Assembly (NCBI RefSeq): GCF_000192575.1
Contig: NZ_GL876927.1
Span: 129,438 to 193,437, forward strand
DNA: 64,000 nt
Direction of reading: 5' to 3'
DNA from: Novosphingobium nitrogenifigens DSM 19370
Lineage (GTDB): Bacteria; Pseudomonadota; Alphaproteobacteria; Sphingomonadales; Sphingomonadaceae
In this document: positions 37,847 through 45,980 of the stretch, in pieces
Layout: every line of letters starts with the position of its first letter
Numbering within the stretch: the stretch's first letter is position 1
The notes under the pieces: generated by a model
What the model was told of the DNA's origin: nothing
The model's database searches: none
What the model saw: only the letters and a program-made list of their open reading frames with translations
Made by a program: the position numbers and the translations under genes

Positions 37847-37901
37847 AGCGCGAAAATCGCGCCGCCATGTCCGGTTAACCCGGAATGGGGTACAAGCGGG
37901 C

Positions 37902-38633
37902 ATGATCGATTGGTGGCGCAAACGGCTGAAAGGGCGGGAGGGGTTCGTCGTGGTCGGGCTCGTCGCGCTCGGCATGGGCGGGATGCTGTTCCTCGACGTG
38001 GCGCGCGATGCGATCGGCGTGCTCTCGTCCCCCGCCCGGTCGGCTCCATCGGCGACCACATCCGACACGGTGCCGCCAGCGAACGCCACCCCCAAACCGC
38101 CTCCCACGAGGGCCCCCTCGTCCACGCCGGGCGGCCCTTTCCGAGAGGACCCCTTCGTCGTCCGTTCGATCCTGCCGATCGACGGCCCGATCCGGTTCGG
38201 CCAGTATTACTGGGACGAAAGCAAGGGCGAGCCGGGGCCTCTGGTCATCACCGTCGATCTTGCCGCGCGGGTCCTTTCAGTATTCGAGAACGGGCACGAA
38301 GTCGGCGCGACCGCGATCCTCAAGGGCTATGGCGACAAGCCGACTCCGATCGGCGTGTTCCCCATCACCCAAAAGGACGCGCATCACGTGTCCAATCTCT
38401 ATGACGCGCCGATGCCGTGGATGATGCGCCTGACCAATGACGGCGTATCGATCCATGGCAGCAAGGTCGAAAGGGGCTATGCCACCAACGGCTGCATCGG
38501 CGTGCCCGATGCCTTTGCCGAAAAGCTGTTCCGCCTTGCCAAAGTCGGTGACAAGGTCATCATCACCGACGGCAAGCATCTCAACCTCGGCGACCCCATC
38601 ATCGCCTCGAGCGCGCCGGGGCCGCGCCCCTGA
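37902..38633 (+). CDS. L,D-transpeptidase (YkuD domain)
   Basis: 243 aa. N-terminal membrane anchor (about 14-34), a Pro-rich linker, and a YkuD domain (about 110-225) with GYGDKPTPIGVFPI and the catalytic motif VSIHGSKVERGYATNGCIGVP holding His and nucleophile Cys. It forms 3-3 peptidoglycan cross-links or attaches proteins to the wall in the periplasm. Convergent with fliA across 33 bp without a strong terminator. Confidence 0.88.
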   Translation: MIDWWRKRLKGREGFVVVGLVALGMGGMLFLDVARDAIGVLSSPARSAPSATTSDTVPPANATPKPPPTRAPSSTPGGPFREDPFVVRSILPIDGPIRFGQYYWDESKGEPGPLVITVDLAARVLSVFENGHEVGATAILKGYGDKPTPIGVFPITQKDAHHVSNLYDAPMPWMMRLTNDGVSIHGSKVERGYATNGCIGVPDAFAEKLFRLAKVGDKVIITDGKHLNLGDPIIASSAPGPRP

Positions 38634-38666
38634 AGGTCGGCTCCTGAAGCCCAAACCCTCAGGGCC

Positions 38667-39398
38667 TCACACAACTTCGAAGCCATCGCCCAGCAGGCTG
38701 CGCAGCTTGTCGAGCGCCTGAGCCTTGAGCTGATGGACGCGCGGCACGCTGACTTCGAGCACGGCGGCGATTTCGGCAAGGTTCAGCTCTTCGACGAAAT
38801 AGAGCTGGATCACCATCTGCAACCGTTCCGGCAAAGCGGCGATGGCGGCGCCGACGACATGGCGAGTCTCCTCGTCGGCCAGCAAGGCGAAGCTGTCCGG
38901 GCGGTCGTCGGCAAAGGCCATCGAGCTTTCGCTATAAGCATCGTCGATCGTTTCGAAACGCAAGGGTTCGGCCGCCGCGCGCAAGTCAGCAAGGTCAGCC
39001 AGCGTCAGCCCCATGGCTTCGGCCAGTTCCCCCTCGGTCGGCTGGCGCCCGAGCGCGCAACTCAGGCTCTCGGTATGGTCGCGCAAGGTGCGGCGGCGGT
39101 CGGCAGCGGACCGCGACATCGGCGCGGTCCGCCGGATCAAGTCGACCATGGCCCCGCGCACCCGCAACTTGGCATAGGCGGCAAAGCCGTCCTCGGTCTG
39201 CCCGGTGTGTTTCTGTGAACATTCGGTCAAGGCCACCAGCCCGGCCTGGATCAGATCCTCAAGATCGATGCCGGCGCGCCCGGACCCGTGAACATGCCAG
39301 GCCAGACGGCGAACCATGGGGAGAAAACGGCGGATACGATCGGCAGTGTCATCGCGATAGGCACGCGCAGCAGCAAAGCTGCGGGGAGCGTAATTCAT
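38667..39398 (-). CDS. fliA: Flagellar sigma factor sigma-28
   Basis: 243 aa from the ATG at 39398, overlapping the flhA stop by 4 bp. Sigma-70 family without region 1: region 2 (GIDLEDLIQAGLVAL, KLRVRGAMVDLIRR), region 3 (QPTEGELAEAMGLTLADL) and region 4 (LNLAEIAAVLEVSVPRVHQLK). FliA transcribes late flagellar genes once FlgM leaves the cell. Its anti-sigma gene flgM is 4 kb away. Last gene of the slt-flhA-fliA unit, which starts at a sigma-54 promoter. Confidence 0.94.
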   Translation of the reverse strand: MNYAPRSFAAARAYRDDTADRIRRFLPMVRRLAWHVHGSGRAGIDLEDLIQAGLVALTECSQKHTGQTEDGFAAYAKLRVRGAMVDLIRRTAPMSRSAADRRRTLRDHTESLSCALGRQPTEGELAEAMGLTLADLADLRAAAEPLRFETIDDAYSESSMAFADDRPDSFALLADEETRHVVGAAIAALPERLQMVIQLYFVEELNLAEIAAVLEVSVPRVHQLKAQALDKLRSLLGDGFEVV

Positions 39399-41575
39399 GC
39401 GGCAAGTCCTTCGGGTTGCGCGATGTCGGACGAGGCGGCACCGGAACGCTGGGTCCGGTCCTTGGTATCGGAACGATTGGTCTGATCGGTCAGGGCACGA
39501 ACGGGCTGGGGGGCGGTCGCCTCGCCGCCGATGACGGCGATCACCTCGATCGGCTGGCTTTGCGGCAGTTCGGAAATCGACAGCACGAGGCAGGACGGCG
39601 CCCGGACCCGCAGGGCAGCGGAAACCGCCCGCCGCGCGCGCGGCTGAACCACCAGGGCCGGCGAAATCGCATTGGGTCCGCGCTCGGCGATCAGGCTGGA
39701 AATCCGTTCGCCGATCCCGCGTGCCAGATCGGGCTCGATCACCGGCTGTCCGGTCACCGGGTCCTGCATCCCCTGCACGATCATCGATTCGAGCGAGGCG
39801 TCGAGCGTGACGACCGGCAGGCGATCGGTCGGACTGCAGATCCGCCCGACGATCATCGGCCCGAGTTCGGCACGGACCAGATCGACCAGCCGGTCGTGAT
39901 CGGTCGTCTGCTGAACCGCCTGCCCCAGCGCGGCCAGGATCGGTAGCGGGTGGGCAATGCTCACGCCGTCTTCGAGCAAGGCGCGGAAGATGCGGGTGAG
40001 CGCCCCGAGCGAAAGCGGGTTGGGGTGAATCGTTTCGACCATTCCCGCCGAACGCTGGCGCACGCCATCGAGAATCGCGCGCACTTCGTCCGGGCCGAGC
40101 ATGGCCTGCGGCCGTTCGCCCAGAAGCTGGTTCAGGTGGGTGGCAATGACTGTCCCGGCGTCGACCGTCAGGAAGCCTTCGGCAATGGCATGGTCGCGGC
40201 TGGCCGGATCGATCCACAACGCGGGGCAACCAAAGCTGGGGTCGTGAGTCGCTTCACCGACAAGCCCGTGGCCGGGGCGTGCTTCACCCGCATCGATGGC
40301 GAGGATGCGATCGGGACGGGCGACCGCGCCGCCGATCCGCACTCCGCCGAGCAGGATGCGATATTCGTTGGGCGGCAGTTCGAGCGAATCGCGGACACGG
40401 AACTGGGGCACGATGAAGCCGCAAGCCTGGCTCAGCTGCTTGCGCACGCCGGTGACGCGGGCGACCAGCGGAGATCCGCGCTTTTCATCGACCAGATGGA
40501 CAAGGCCATAGCCCAGTTCGATCGTGACCAGCGTGTGATCCGACACTTCGTCGAGCGTGATCCGCGACGGATCGGTCTGGGGCGGAGGCGGCGCGATTTC
40601 CGCTTCGCGAAGCCGTTCAGCGCGCTTGCGCAGGCTCCACCAGATCCACCCGGCCATGGCAGCAGCAGGCAGGAAGATCATGTGCGGCATGGCCGGAATG
40701 AAACCGATCGCGCCGAGGATGACGGCAACCGGCAACCAGGTCGCGGGATTGGCGAACTGTCCGCCGATCTGCCCGGCAAGGTCGCGGCTGTCGGCAACGC
40801 GGGTGACGATGACCGCCGCCGCGATCGAGAGCAGCAGCGAGGGGACTTGCGCGACAAGTGCGTCGCCGACGGCCAGAGTCACATATTTCTCGGCCGCATC
40901 GCCCGCCGACAGGCCATGGGACAACATGCCCAGACAGAAACCGGCGATGATGTTGACGCCCAGAATGAGCAGGGCGGCAATCGCGTCGCCTTTGACGAAC
41001 TTGCTGGCACCGTCCATCGAGCCGTAGAAGTCCGCCTCGGTCGCGACATCGCGACGGCGGGTCTTGGCTTCCTCGGCGGTGACGAGCCCGGCGGCGAGGT
41101 CGGCGTCGATCGCCATCTGCTTGCCGGGCAAGGCGTCGAGGGTGAAGCGCGCGGACACTTCCGAAACGCGCCCCGCACCCTTGGTCACCACCACCAGGTT
41201 GATGATCATCAGGATCATGAAGACGAACAGGCCGACGGCGAAATTGCCGCCGATCAGGAATTTCCCGAAGCTCTCGATCACATGCCCCGCCGCCGCGCCG
41301 CCGGTGTGGCCATAGACCAGCACGACGCGCGTCGAGGCGACATTGAGCGAGAGGCGCAACAGCGTCGCAAAGAGCAGAACCGACGGAAACGATGAGAAAT
41401 CGAGCGGCTTTTCCGCATTCATCGCCGCCATCAGCACCGCGACCGAAAGCGCGATGTTGAAGACGAAGAACACGTCGAGCATGAACGCCGGGATCGGCAC
41501 GATCATCAGCGTGATGAGCGTCATGATCCCGGTGGGGAGCGCCAGTGCGCCCAGGTTCGCGGTGCGTTTCAGCAT
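39395..41575 (-). CDS. flhA: Flagellar export apparatus protein FlhA
   Basis: 726 aa. Eight N-terminal transmembrane helices and a large cytosolic domain. The FHIPEP signature region RVSEVSARFTLDALPGKQMA and the conserved DADL are present. The nonameric cytosolic ring docks chaperone-substrate complexes for the flagellar type III export gate. The C-terminal tail runs about 25 residues longer than typical. fliP/Q/R and flhB are not in this window. Lies 4 bp after the transglycosylase gene. Confidence 0.97.
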   Translation of the reverse strand: MLKRTANLGALALPTGIMTLITLMIVPIPAFMLDVFFVFNIALSVAVLMAAMNAEKPLDFSSFPSVLLFATLLRLSLNVASTRVVLVYGHTGGAAAGHVIESFGKFLIGGNFAVGLFVFMILMIINLVVVTKGAGRVSEVSARFTLDALPGKQMAIDADLAAGLVTAEEAKTRRRDVATEADFYGSMDGASKFVKGDAIAALLILGVNIIAGFCLGMLSHGLSAGDAAEKYVTLAVGDALVAQVPSLLLSIAAAVIVTRVADSRDLAGQIGGQFANPATWLPVAVILGAIGFIPAMPHMIFLPAAAMAGWIWWSLRKRAERLREAEIAPPPPQTDPSRITLDEVSDHTLVTIELGYGLVHLVDEKRGSPLVARVTGVRKQLSQACGFIVPQFRVRDSLELPPNEYRILLGGVRIGGAVARPDRILAIDAGEARPGHGLVGEATHDPSFGCPALWIDPASRDHAIAEGFLTVDAGTVIATHLNQLLGERPQAMLGPDEVRAILDGVRQRSAGMVETIHPNPLSLGALTRIFRALLEDGVSIAHPLPILAALGQAVQQTTDHDRLVDLVRAELGPMIVGRICSPTDRLPVVTLDASLESMIVQGMQDPVTGQPVIEPDLARGIGERISSLIAERGPNAISPALVVQPRARRAVSAALRVRAPSCLVLSISELPQSQPIEVIAVIGGEATAPQPVRALTDQTNRSDTKDRTQRSGAASSDIAQPEGLAA

Positions 41576-41578
41576 CGT

Positions 41579-42550
41579 TTAAAGTCCGAATGCCTTGAGC
41601 TGGCCATAGGCGGCGCGGACATGAGCGGGCACGGCGCCCTCCCCGGCCCCGTCGCCCAATCCGAATGCCGTGCGCAGAGTTTCGGCCATCGACCCGCGCG
41701 CGCCGTTTCCGCCACCATTCATATCGGCAGCGGTCGCGGCGAATTCCTGGGCCAGCGGGCCACCCTGGGGCACGGGTTGCGGGGATGCATCGGGCGTCAT
41801 TGCCGCCAGCGGCAGATATCCGCCGGCTGCGCCCATCCCCATGCCGAACGCGCTCGCGGGGCCCAAACCCCCATTGATGCCGCCGTCGATGCCGTCACCG
41901 CTCGCTCCCATCGCCGCGCCGAGGCGCGAACGGATGAGGTCCATCACTTCACCCACCGAACGCGGGGTCGAACCGGAGAAGAAGATCGATCGATTGCTGG
42001 CCGCAGCCTTGGGCAAAAGGGCCGCCGCGCTCTGGCCGGGATCGGCCGACAGCACCGAAAGGAACCGCCCGGCGGCCTCGGGACCGAGAAAATGCGCGAG
42101 ATAGAGCTCGGCATTGTCCGGTTCGCGGCCAAGCGTTCCGTAAAGATAATTGCGGTTGTCGTTGGCAAGCTCGCCCGCCATCAGCGCGGAAAGCGCCGGA
42201 TCCTGCCGCATCGAGAGCAATTGCGCACGGGCTGCTGGATCACGGACGGTGCCGTTGTCGATCGCCGAACTTGCCCAGTCCAACCCATAGGACGCGCCGT
42301 GGCGGTCGAGTGCCCGCAACCAGGTGGAGCCGGTGAACTGATAAAGGCCGCGCGCGCTCGATGTGGCGGCGCGGGCCATCGGGTTCAGCCCGGATTCGAG
42401 CTTGGCCTGAGCCAGCAGATACCCGAAATCGACGCCGGTGGCCGCCGCCGCACGGGCAATGGCGGCATGAACAGGGCTGCCCTGCACGGTTTGGCCGCCC
42501 GATGCCTGCCCGGCAGTGGGAAGCGGAACGGAAACGTCTGACGAACTCAC
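41579..42550 (-). CDS. Flagellum-associated lytic transglycosylase (SltF-like)
   Basis: 323 aa. An Slt-type lysozyme fold in the first 170 residues, with catalytic Glu52 in AQAKLESGLNP and the motif SSARGLYQFTGSTW. No signal peptide is visible, as for Rhodobacter SltF, which is delivered by other means. The C-terminal half is Gly/Ala-rich and of low complexity. It opens the peptidoglycan for the rod; the local FlgJ lacks a muramidase domain, so the two functions are split. First gene after the sigma-54 promoter at 42599-42613. Confidence 0.82.
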   Translation of the reverse strand: MSSSDVSVPLPTAGQASGGQTVQGSPVHAAIARAAAATGVDFGYLLAQAKLESGLNPMARAATSSARGLYQFTGSTWLRALDRHGASYGLDWASSAIDNGTVRDPAARAQLLSMRQDPALSALMAGELANDNRNYLYGTLGREPDNAELYLAHFLGPEAAGRFLSVLSADPGQSAAALLPKAAASNRSIFFSGSTPRSVGEVMDLIRSRLGAAMGASGDGIDGGINGGLGPASAFGMGMGAAGGYLPLAAMTPDASPQPVPQGGPLAQEFAATAADMNGGGNGARGSMAETLRTAFGLGDGAGEGAVPAHVRAAYGQLKAFGL

Positions 42551-42598
42551 TGAACTGCCTTTCCAGAGCGCCGCCAGGGCGCGACTGTCAGGTATTCA

Positions 42599-42613
42599 GC
42601 AAGGACCGTGCCA
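42599..42613 (-). promoter_or_regulatory. Sigma-54 promoter of slt-flhA-fliA
   Basis: On the minus strand TGGCACGGTCCTTGC, then T: it matches the -24/-12 consensus TGGCACG-N4-TTGCW at every conserved position. The -12 element is 49 nt upstream of the transglycosylase ATG. Confidence 0.85.
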
Positions 42614-42652
42614 GATTGGAAAATGCATCGGGAAAATCGGGATCAGGCCCGG

Positions 42653-42675
42653 CGGCGCCGGATTGTCCGGCGCCG
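42653..42675. terminator. Perfect 10-bp inverted repeat after flgN
   Basis: CGGCGCCGGA and TCCGGCGCCG are separated by TTG, 16 nt past the flgN stop and about 40 bp upstream of the sigma-54 promoter. It may terminate flgMN transcription, though no T tract follows. Confidence 0.5.
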
Positions 42676-42690
42676 AAAAACCGCGAAAAA

Positions 42691-43077
42691 TCAGCGGGGA
42701 CGGCCGATCCGGGCCGAAGCCCCATTGGCGCGATAGAGCGCCGGTTGCCCGGTCATGGCATCAAGCCGGGCGGCAACGTTGGCGGCAATAAGATTCCGCA
42801 CGCGGCGATTGGTTTCATTGAGCCGCCGGGCGGCATCGACCAGCCCGCGGCATTCCTCGTCGATCGCATCTGCAGCGGTGCCGTCGAGTTGACCGCACAA
42901 GTCGTTCTTCTGCACCGCGCAGCCGATGATCGCGTCGACATCGAGACGGGCAAGCGCGTGCCGCTCGGATTCGAGCACGGTCAACATCTGCCGCAAGGTA
43001 TCGCGCAATTCGAACGGATGCAGGCCGAACCGGCCTTCGACCGCAACAAGCCCTTCGGGCGCCGAGACAGCCATCAT
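42691..43077 (-). CDS. flgN: Flagellar export chaperone FlgN
   Basis: 128 aa from the ATG at 43077, which overlaps the flgM stop (TGATG). All-helical, with VLESERHALARLDVDAI and a long amphipathic C-terminal helix as in FlgN-type chaperones, which bind the C-termini of the hook-junction proteins FlgK and FlgL. Family members are poorly conserved; the position directly after flgM is the strongest evidence. Confidence 0.72.
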   Translation of the reverse strand: MMAVSAPEGLVAVEGRFGLHPFELRDTLRQMLTVLESERHALARLDVDAIIGCAVQKNDLCGQLDGTAADAIDEECRGLVDAARRLNETNRRVRNLIAANVAARLDAMTGQPALYRANGASARIGRPR

Positions 43078-43385
43078 CAACGCCCCTTCTGCAGGAGCAT
43101 GCCGGCAGCGATCATCGCATCTCCGATCTTTGTGGGAATGAGGGGATAAGTGCCTTCGTTGATGGCCTTGCGAATCTCGGCGACCCGCACGGCATCGACA
43201 GGCACAGTTCCGGAAGAGGTATCGACGGTGGTCTGCACCTGTTCCGTCGATGCCGCAGCCTCGGTTGCGGCAGCTGTGGCACTCCCCTGCGTCGCCGTCG
43301 TGGCCGAAGCCTGGCTTGCGGGCTGTACCGTCTTAAGCTGAACCGCACCAACCGGGCGCGATGCTCCGATTTCAAATGATGACAT
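43077..43385 (-). CDS. flgM: Anti-sigma-28 factor FlgM
   Basis: 102 aa from the ATG at 43385 with an AGGAG site. The N-terminal half is Ala/Thr-rich and disordered. The C-terminal FliA-binding segment VDAVRVAEIRKAINEGTYPL matches the FlgM family core. It holds FliA inactive until exported through the completed hook-basal body. Transcribed with flgN from a candidate FliA-type promoter 30 nt upstream. Confidence 0.9.
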   Translation of the reverse strand: MSSFEIGASRPVGAVQLKTVQPASQASATTATQGSATAAATEAAASTEQVQTTVDTSSGTVPVDAVRVAEIRKAINEGTYPLIPTKIGDAMIAAGMLLQKGR

Positions 43386-43414
43386 GGTCCGCTCCTGCGA
43401 AATGCTTACCAACA

Positions 43415-43441
43415 AGAACGGTATTGGCGCGGGGGTTTTAA
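43415..43441 (-). promoter_or_regulatory. Candidate sigma-28 promoter of flgM
   Basis: On the minus strand TTAAA, 14 nt, ACCGTTCT. Similar to TAAA-N15-GCCGATAA with a one-base shorter spacer, and similar to candidates at the flagellin genes. Located 30 nt upstream of the flgM start. Confidence 0.45.
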
Positions 43442-43494
43442 GGGGCAGCGGCGAAAATCCACCGCTGCTTTGGATCATACCCCCTATGCGCACG

Positions 43495-44073
43495 TCATTC
43501 CACTGGGACTTCTACCAATCCGGGGCGAACGACGCGCGCCTGAACGGGGTCGGTCTTGGGGCCGGTGCGAACGCGAATCCACGCGCCGACCGCGCCGGCT
43601 TCCATCGCTTCGGCCGATTGCGAGACGGCAAAACCGTCACCGGTCACGGCAACGGTGACCAGTTGTCCGCGCTGAATTACCGGCGTTGCGGATGGATCGG
43701 CACGGCCACCGCCCGCCGTCGCGACAAAAATGTGCCAGCTGCCGGGGTCGGGGCATTCGACAAGAATGCTGGCATGAAATTCGCCGCGCCAGGACAGCGC
43801 GAGCGGCGCGGCGCAGGCAGCAAGCCGCAAGCGCCGGTCGACCGGACGCGCCGCGCCCCCCGGCACACCGATCGACTGACCGGTAAAGGCGGCAACGGCG
43901 CGGTCGATACCGGCAATATCCTGCAACCCTGCCGCAGCGACCGCAGGCGTCGCCCATGACAAGGCGGCAAGGCCGATCGGAACAAGCATGCCGGCAAGCA
44001 CGGGAAACGGGCGAAACGGTACGGTACGTGACACAAGGCTCATGACGGGAATCCGCAGCAAGGGTTTGATCAT
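43495..44073 (-). CDS. flgA: Flagellar basal body P-ring formation chaperone FlgA
   Basis: 192 aa from the ATG at 44073, overlapping the previous stop by 4 bp. A signal peptide (cleavage near PAVA|AAG), then an N-terminal beta domain and a C-terminal SAF domain (GQLVTVAVTGDGFAVSQSAEAMEAG ... with RTGPKTDPVQARVV). It escorts FlgI in the periplasm for P-ring assembly. The C-terminal VQARVV is typical. Third gene of the motA-like/motB-like/flgA unit, apart from the main flg operon. Confidence 0.92.
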   Translation of the reverse strand: MIKPLLRIPVMSLVSRTVPFRPFPVLAGMLVPIGLAALSWATPAVAAAGLQDIAGIDRAVAAFTGQSIGVPGGAARPVDRRLRLAACAAPLALSWRGEFHASILVECPDPGSWHIFVATAGGGRADPSATPVIQRGQLVTVAVTGDGFAVSQSAEAMEAGAVGAWIRVRTGPKTDPVQARVVRPGLVEVPVE

Positions 44074-44618
44074 GCCCCTGACCGTGCAAGCTGTGTGCCA
44101 TTGCCCGTCTGATTGTTGGCCGCCTGCCCGTTGCCTGTCTGCGCATCGTAACCGACGACGGCGCTGGCCCCGGCCGGTTCGCCCGCCTCGATCACGATCC
44201 TTGCGCCTGCCGCGCGATTGCCTGCTTCGGCGCTCAGACGCGCGGCCTGGGCCATCGCTGCGGCCTGGCCACCCGTCGCATAATGAACCGTGATCGTCAG
44301 GCGCAGGCGCGGGTCGGCCGCGACATCGTGCAGCCATTGCGGCAAGGGCGGCGCCCCCGCCCCGGCACGCCAGACGCCCACGGGTTCAGCCTCGGGCGAA
44401 GGCGTCAACGGAGCCGGACGCGCTGCCGGGGATTGCGGCGGAGATACGGACGGCGCAGGCGGTTTTCCTGCGCCGTGATGCGGGGCGCTGTCATCGACAT
44501 CCGGCCCGAGCGGCGCGTCGGGCGCATTGGCCAGAGCTGACGCCGTCACCATGAAGAGGATCAGCGAAAGGTCGGCCAGAATGGTCTGCCAGCTGACCCC
44601 GATACCGCGCGAAATCAT
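44070..44618 (-). CDS. Degenerate MotB-like membrane-anchored protein
   Basis: 182 aa. The N-terminal helix SWQTILADLSLILFMVTASA resembles the MotB proton-channel helix (W-x5-AD-F-x10), and Asp16 sits where the proton-carrying Asp of MotB is. A Pro/Ala linker follows. The C-terminal 80 residues keep only a faint echo of the OmpA-like domain (LRLTITVHYATGG ... ARLSAEAGNRAAGARIVIEAG); the peptidoglycan-binding NxxLSxxRA block is missing. Start and stop both overlap neighbours by 4 bp, with a MotA homologue upstream. Function unknown; possibly a stator variant or regulator. Confidence 0.6.
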   Translation of the reverse strand: MISRGIGVSWQTILADLSLILFMVTASALANAPDAPLGPDVDDSAPHHGAGKPPAPSVSPPQSPAARPAPLTPSPEAEPVGVWRAGAGAPPLPQWLHDVAADPRLRLTITVHYATGGQAAAMAQAARLSAEAGNRAAGARIVIEAGEPAGASAVVGYDAQTGNGQAANNQTGNGTQLARSGA

Positions 44619-45274
44619 GCCAGTTCCGCGATCCGGTGATCGCGCTTCAGGCGCGGCGCCACCGAGGCGAATTGCGATGCCAGCCAGTCGACGACATCCT
44701 GACGGCTTTCCTCCTCGCGCTCGGCACGGCGCTCGACCGCCCGCGCGAGCGGGGCAAGCAGGATATTGGCGAGCAGCAAGCCGTAAAGCGTTGCCATGAC
44801 CGACATCGAGATCGCCCCCATGAACATCGACCGGGCGATACCGCGCCCGGAAAGCTGGGACAGCGACACAAGCGTTCCGGCAAGACCGAAAACCGGGGCA
44901 AGATCGGCCGCAAGCGAGAGCGTCGCACTGGCGAGCTGTGCCCGGGCGAGCCGCCGTTTGCGCTGGACCGCGTGGCGCATCATCAGCACCGAAGCCGTAC
45001 GCGCCTCGATCATGGCGTCGATCGCCTCGTCGAATTCGCGGTCGCCGGTCGGATGCGCGCGGGCACGATAGACGCCGTCCTGCCGCACATCATGTGCAAG
45101 CGGGGCAAGATCGCCACGCAGCCGGTCCGCGTCGAGGCGGGGGCGCAAAAGGCCGCCCAATTCCTGAAGCGTGTGCAGGCAATCGCTGCGCCCGGTCCGC
45201 AAGGCAGTGGATACCAGAGTACCGCCGACGACGATCGCGGCGGGCAAGGGTTCGAACAGGTGGGCAAAGTCCAT
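44615..45274 (-). CDS. MotA/TolQ/ExbB proton channel family protein
   Basis: 219 aa, shorter than MotA proteins (about 285). The N-terminal AAIVVGGTLVSTAL matches MotA helix 2, and LAPVFGLAGTLVSLSQL and ATLYGLLLANILLAPLA match helices 3 and 4 with the Pro and Thr positions of the channel. The first MotA helix is missing. It is coupled by ATGA overlap to a degenerate MotB-like gene, then flgA. A canonical motA-motB pair occurs at 53882-55607, so this is a second, divergent stator-like unit. Confidence 0.75.
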   Translation of the reverse strand: MDFAHLFEPLPAAIVVGGTLVSTALRTGRSDCLHTLQELGGLLRPRLDADRLRGDLAPLAHDVRQDGVYRARAHPTGDREFDEAIDAMIEARTASVLMMRHAVQRKRRLARAQLASATLSLAADLAPVFGLAGTLVSLSQLSGRGIARSMFMGAISMSVMATLYGLLLANILLAPLARAVERRAEREEESRQDVVDWLASQFASVAPRLKRDHRIAELA

Positions 45275-45414
45275 GCGCACGCAAGTCCTGTGTGAAGTGG
45301 GTTCATCCGGTCGCTGACACCGGTCGAAAATGGGACCCGGCCGGAAACGAAAGACCGGCCGGAAATGGGCGCGAGCCCACCGCAATCGGGTTTGCCCCCG
45401 TTTTCGCGAACGGC

Positions 45415-45441
45415 AGAACGGCGGCTGCATTTGCGGTTTTA
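45415..45441 (-). promoter_or_regulatory. Candidate sigma-28 promoter of motA-like/motB-like/flgA
   Basis: On the minus strand TAAA, 15 nt, GCCGTTCT, the canonical FliA spacing with a partial -10 match (GCCGATAA). It lies 141 nt upstream of the start codon, so the leader would be long. Confidence 0.4.
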
Positions 45442-45468
45442 GACCTTTGGAAAAAGATTTTTGCGGGG

Positions 45469-45518
45469 CTGGCAACGGGCTGCCGCCGCGCTTTCGCCGA
45501 CCGGCAAAATGCTGCCGG
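45469..45518. promoter_or_regulatory. Tandem palindromes upstream of flgB, candidate activator sites
   Basis: 45469-45486 holds GGCA-N6-TGCC and 45501-45518 holds CCGGCA-N6-TGCCGG; centres are 32 bp apart and 53 bp or more upstream of the sigma-54 promoter, the normal distance for a bacterial enhancer-binding protein. The same paired motif recurs at both flagellin genes. Confidence 0.65.
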
Positions 45519-45570
45519 ACAGACCCCGAAATGCCCGGTTTCCGTTCATTTTCGACAGTCATGGCGGATT

Positions 45571-45586
45571 TGGCACGCCCCTTGCT
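45571..45586 (+). promoter_or_regulatory. Sigma-54 promoter of the flgB operon
   Basis: TGGCACGCCCCTTGCT matches TGGCACG-N4-TTGCW exactly. The -12 element is 33 nt upstream of the flgB ATG at 45619. Confidence 0.9.
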
Positions 45587-45618
45587 GTGGGAGTGATGCA
45601 GTCTTGCATGAAAGGGAC

Positions 45619-45975
45619 ATGAGCATCATGGGCGACAGCCTGTTCGGCATTCACGGCATGGCGCTGGAGTTGCGCGCGCAGCGGCTTGGCCTCTTGACCT
45701 CGAATATCGCGAACGCCGCGACACCGGGGTACAAGGCGCGCGACATCGATTTCGCCAGTGCGCTGAAATCGATGACCCAGGGCGCGAGCAACAGCCAGGC
45801 GATCTCCTCGTCCACGCTCTATCGCGTACCCGTCATGCCAAGCCTCGACGGCAACACGGTCGAACTCTCGACCGAGCAGACCGCCTTTGCCGAAAACGCG
45901 GTCGGCTACGAGGCCACACTCAACATGATTCAGGACCGGGTCGGCGAAGTGACCCGCGCGCTCAAGGGAGACTGA
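45619..45975 (+). CDS. flgB: Flagellar proximal rod protein FlgB
   Basis: 118 aa. The N-terminal rod signature LLTSNIANAATPGYKARDIDF is in place; the C-terminal EATLNMIQDRVGEVTRALKG is typical of short FlgB. The start could also be the ATG at 45628; 45619 is kept because AAAGGG lies right before it. First gene of the flgBCDEFGHIJKL-motAB unit, directly after a consensus sigma-54 promoter. Confidence 0.93.
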   Translation: MSIMGDSLFGIHGMALELRAQRLGLLTSNIANAATPGYKARDIDFASALKSMTQGASNSQAISSSTLYRVPVMPSLDGNTVELSTEQTAFAENAVGYEATLNMIQDRVGEVTRALKGD

Positions 45976-45980
45976 GGCTC

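Larger units (their letters stand above)
45275..45618. promoter_or_regulatory. Shared regulatory region of flgB and motA-like operons
   Basis: 344 bp between divergent flagellar units. It contains, for the minus strand, a sigma-28-like element (45415-45441) and, for the plus strand, two CCGGCA-N6-TGCCGG-type palindromes (45469-45486, 45501-45518) followed by a sigma-54 promoter (45571-45586). No gene is present. Confidence 0.7.

Noticed and set aside
43386..43494. N-terminal extension of FlgM up to 43493
   Set aside because: The ATG at 43385 has an AGGAG site, and the extension overlaps the candidate promoter.
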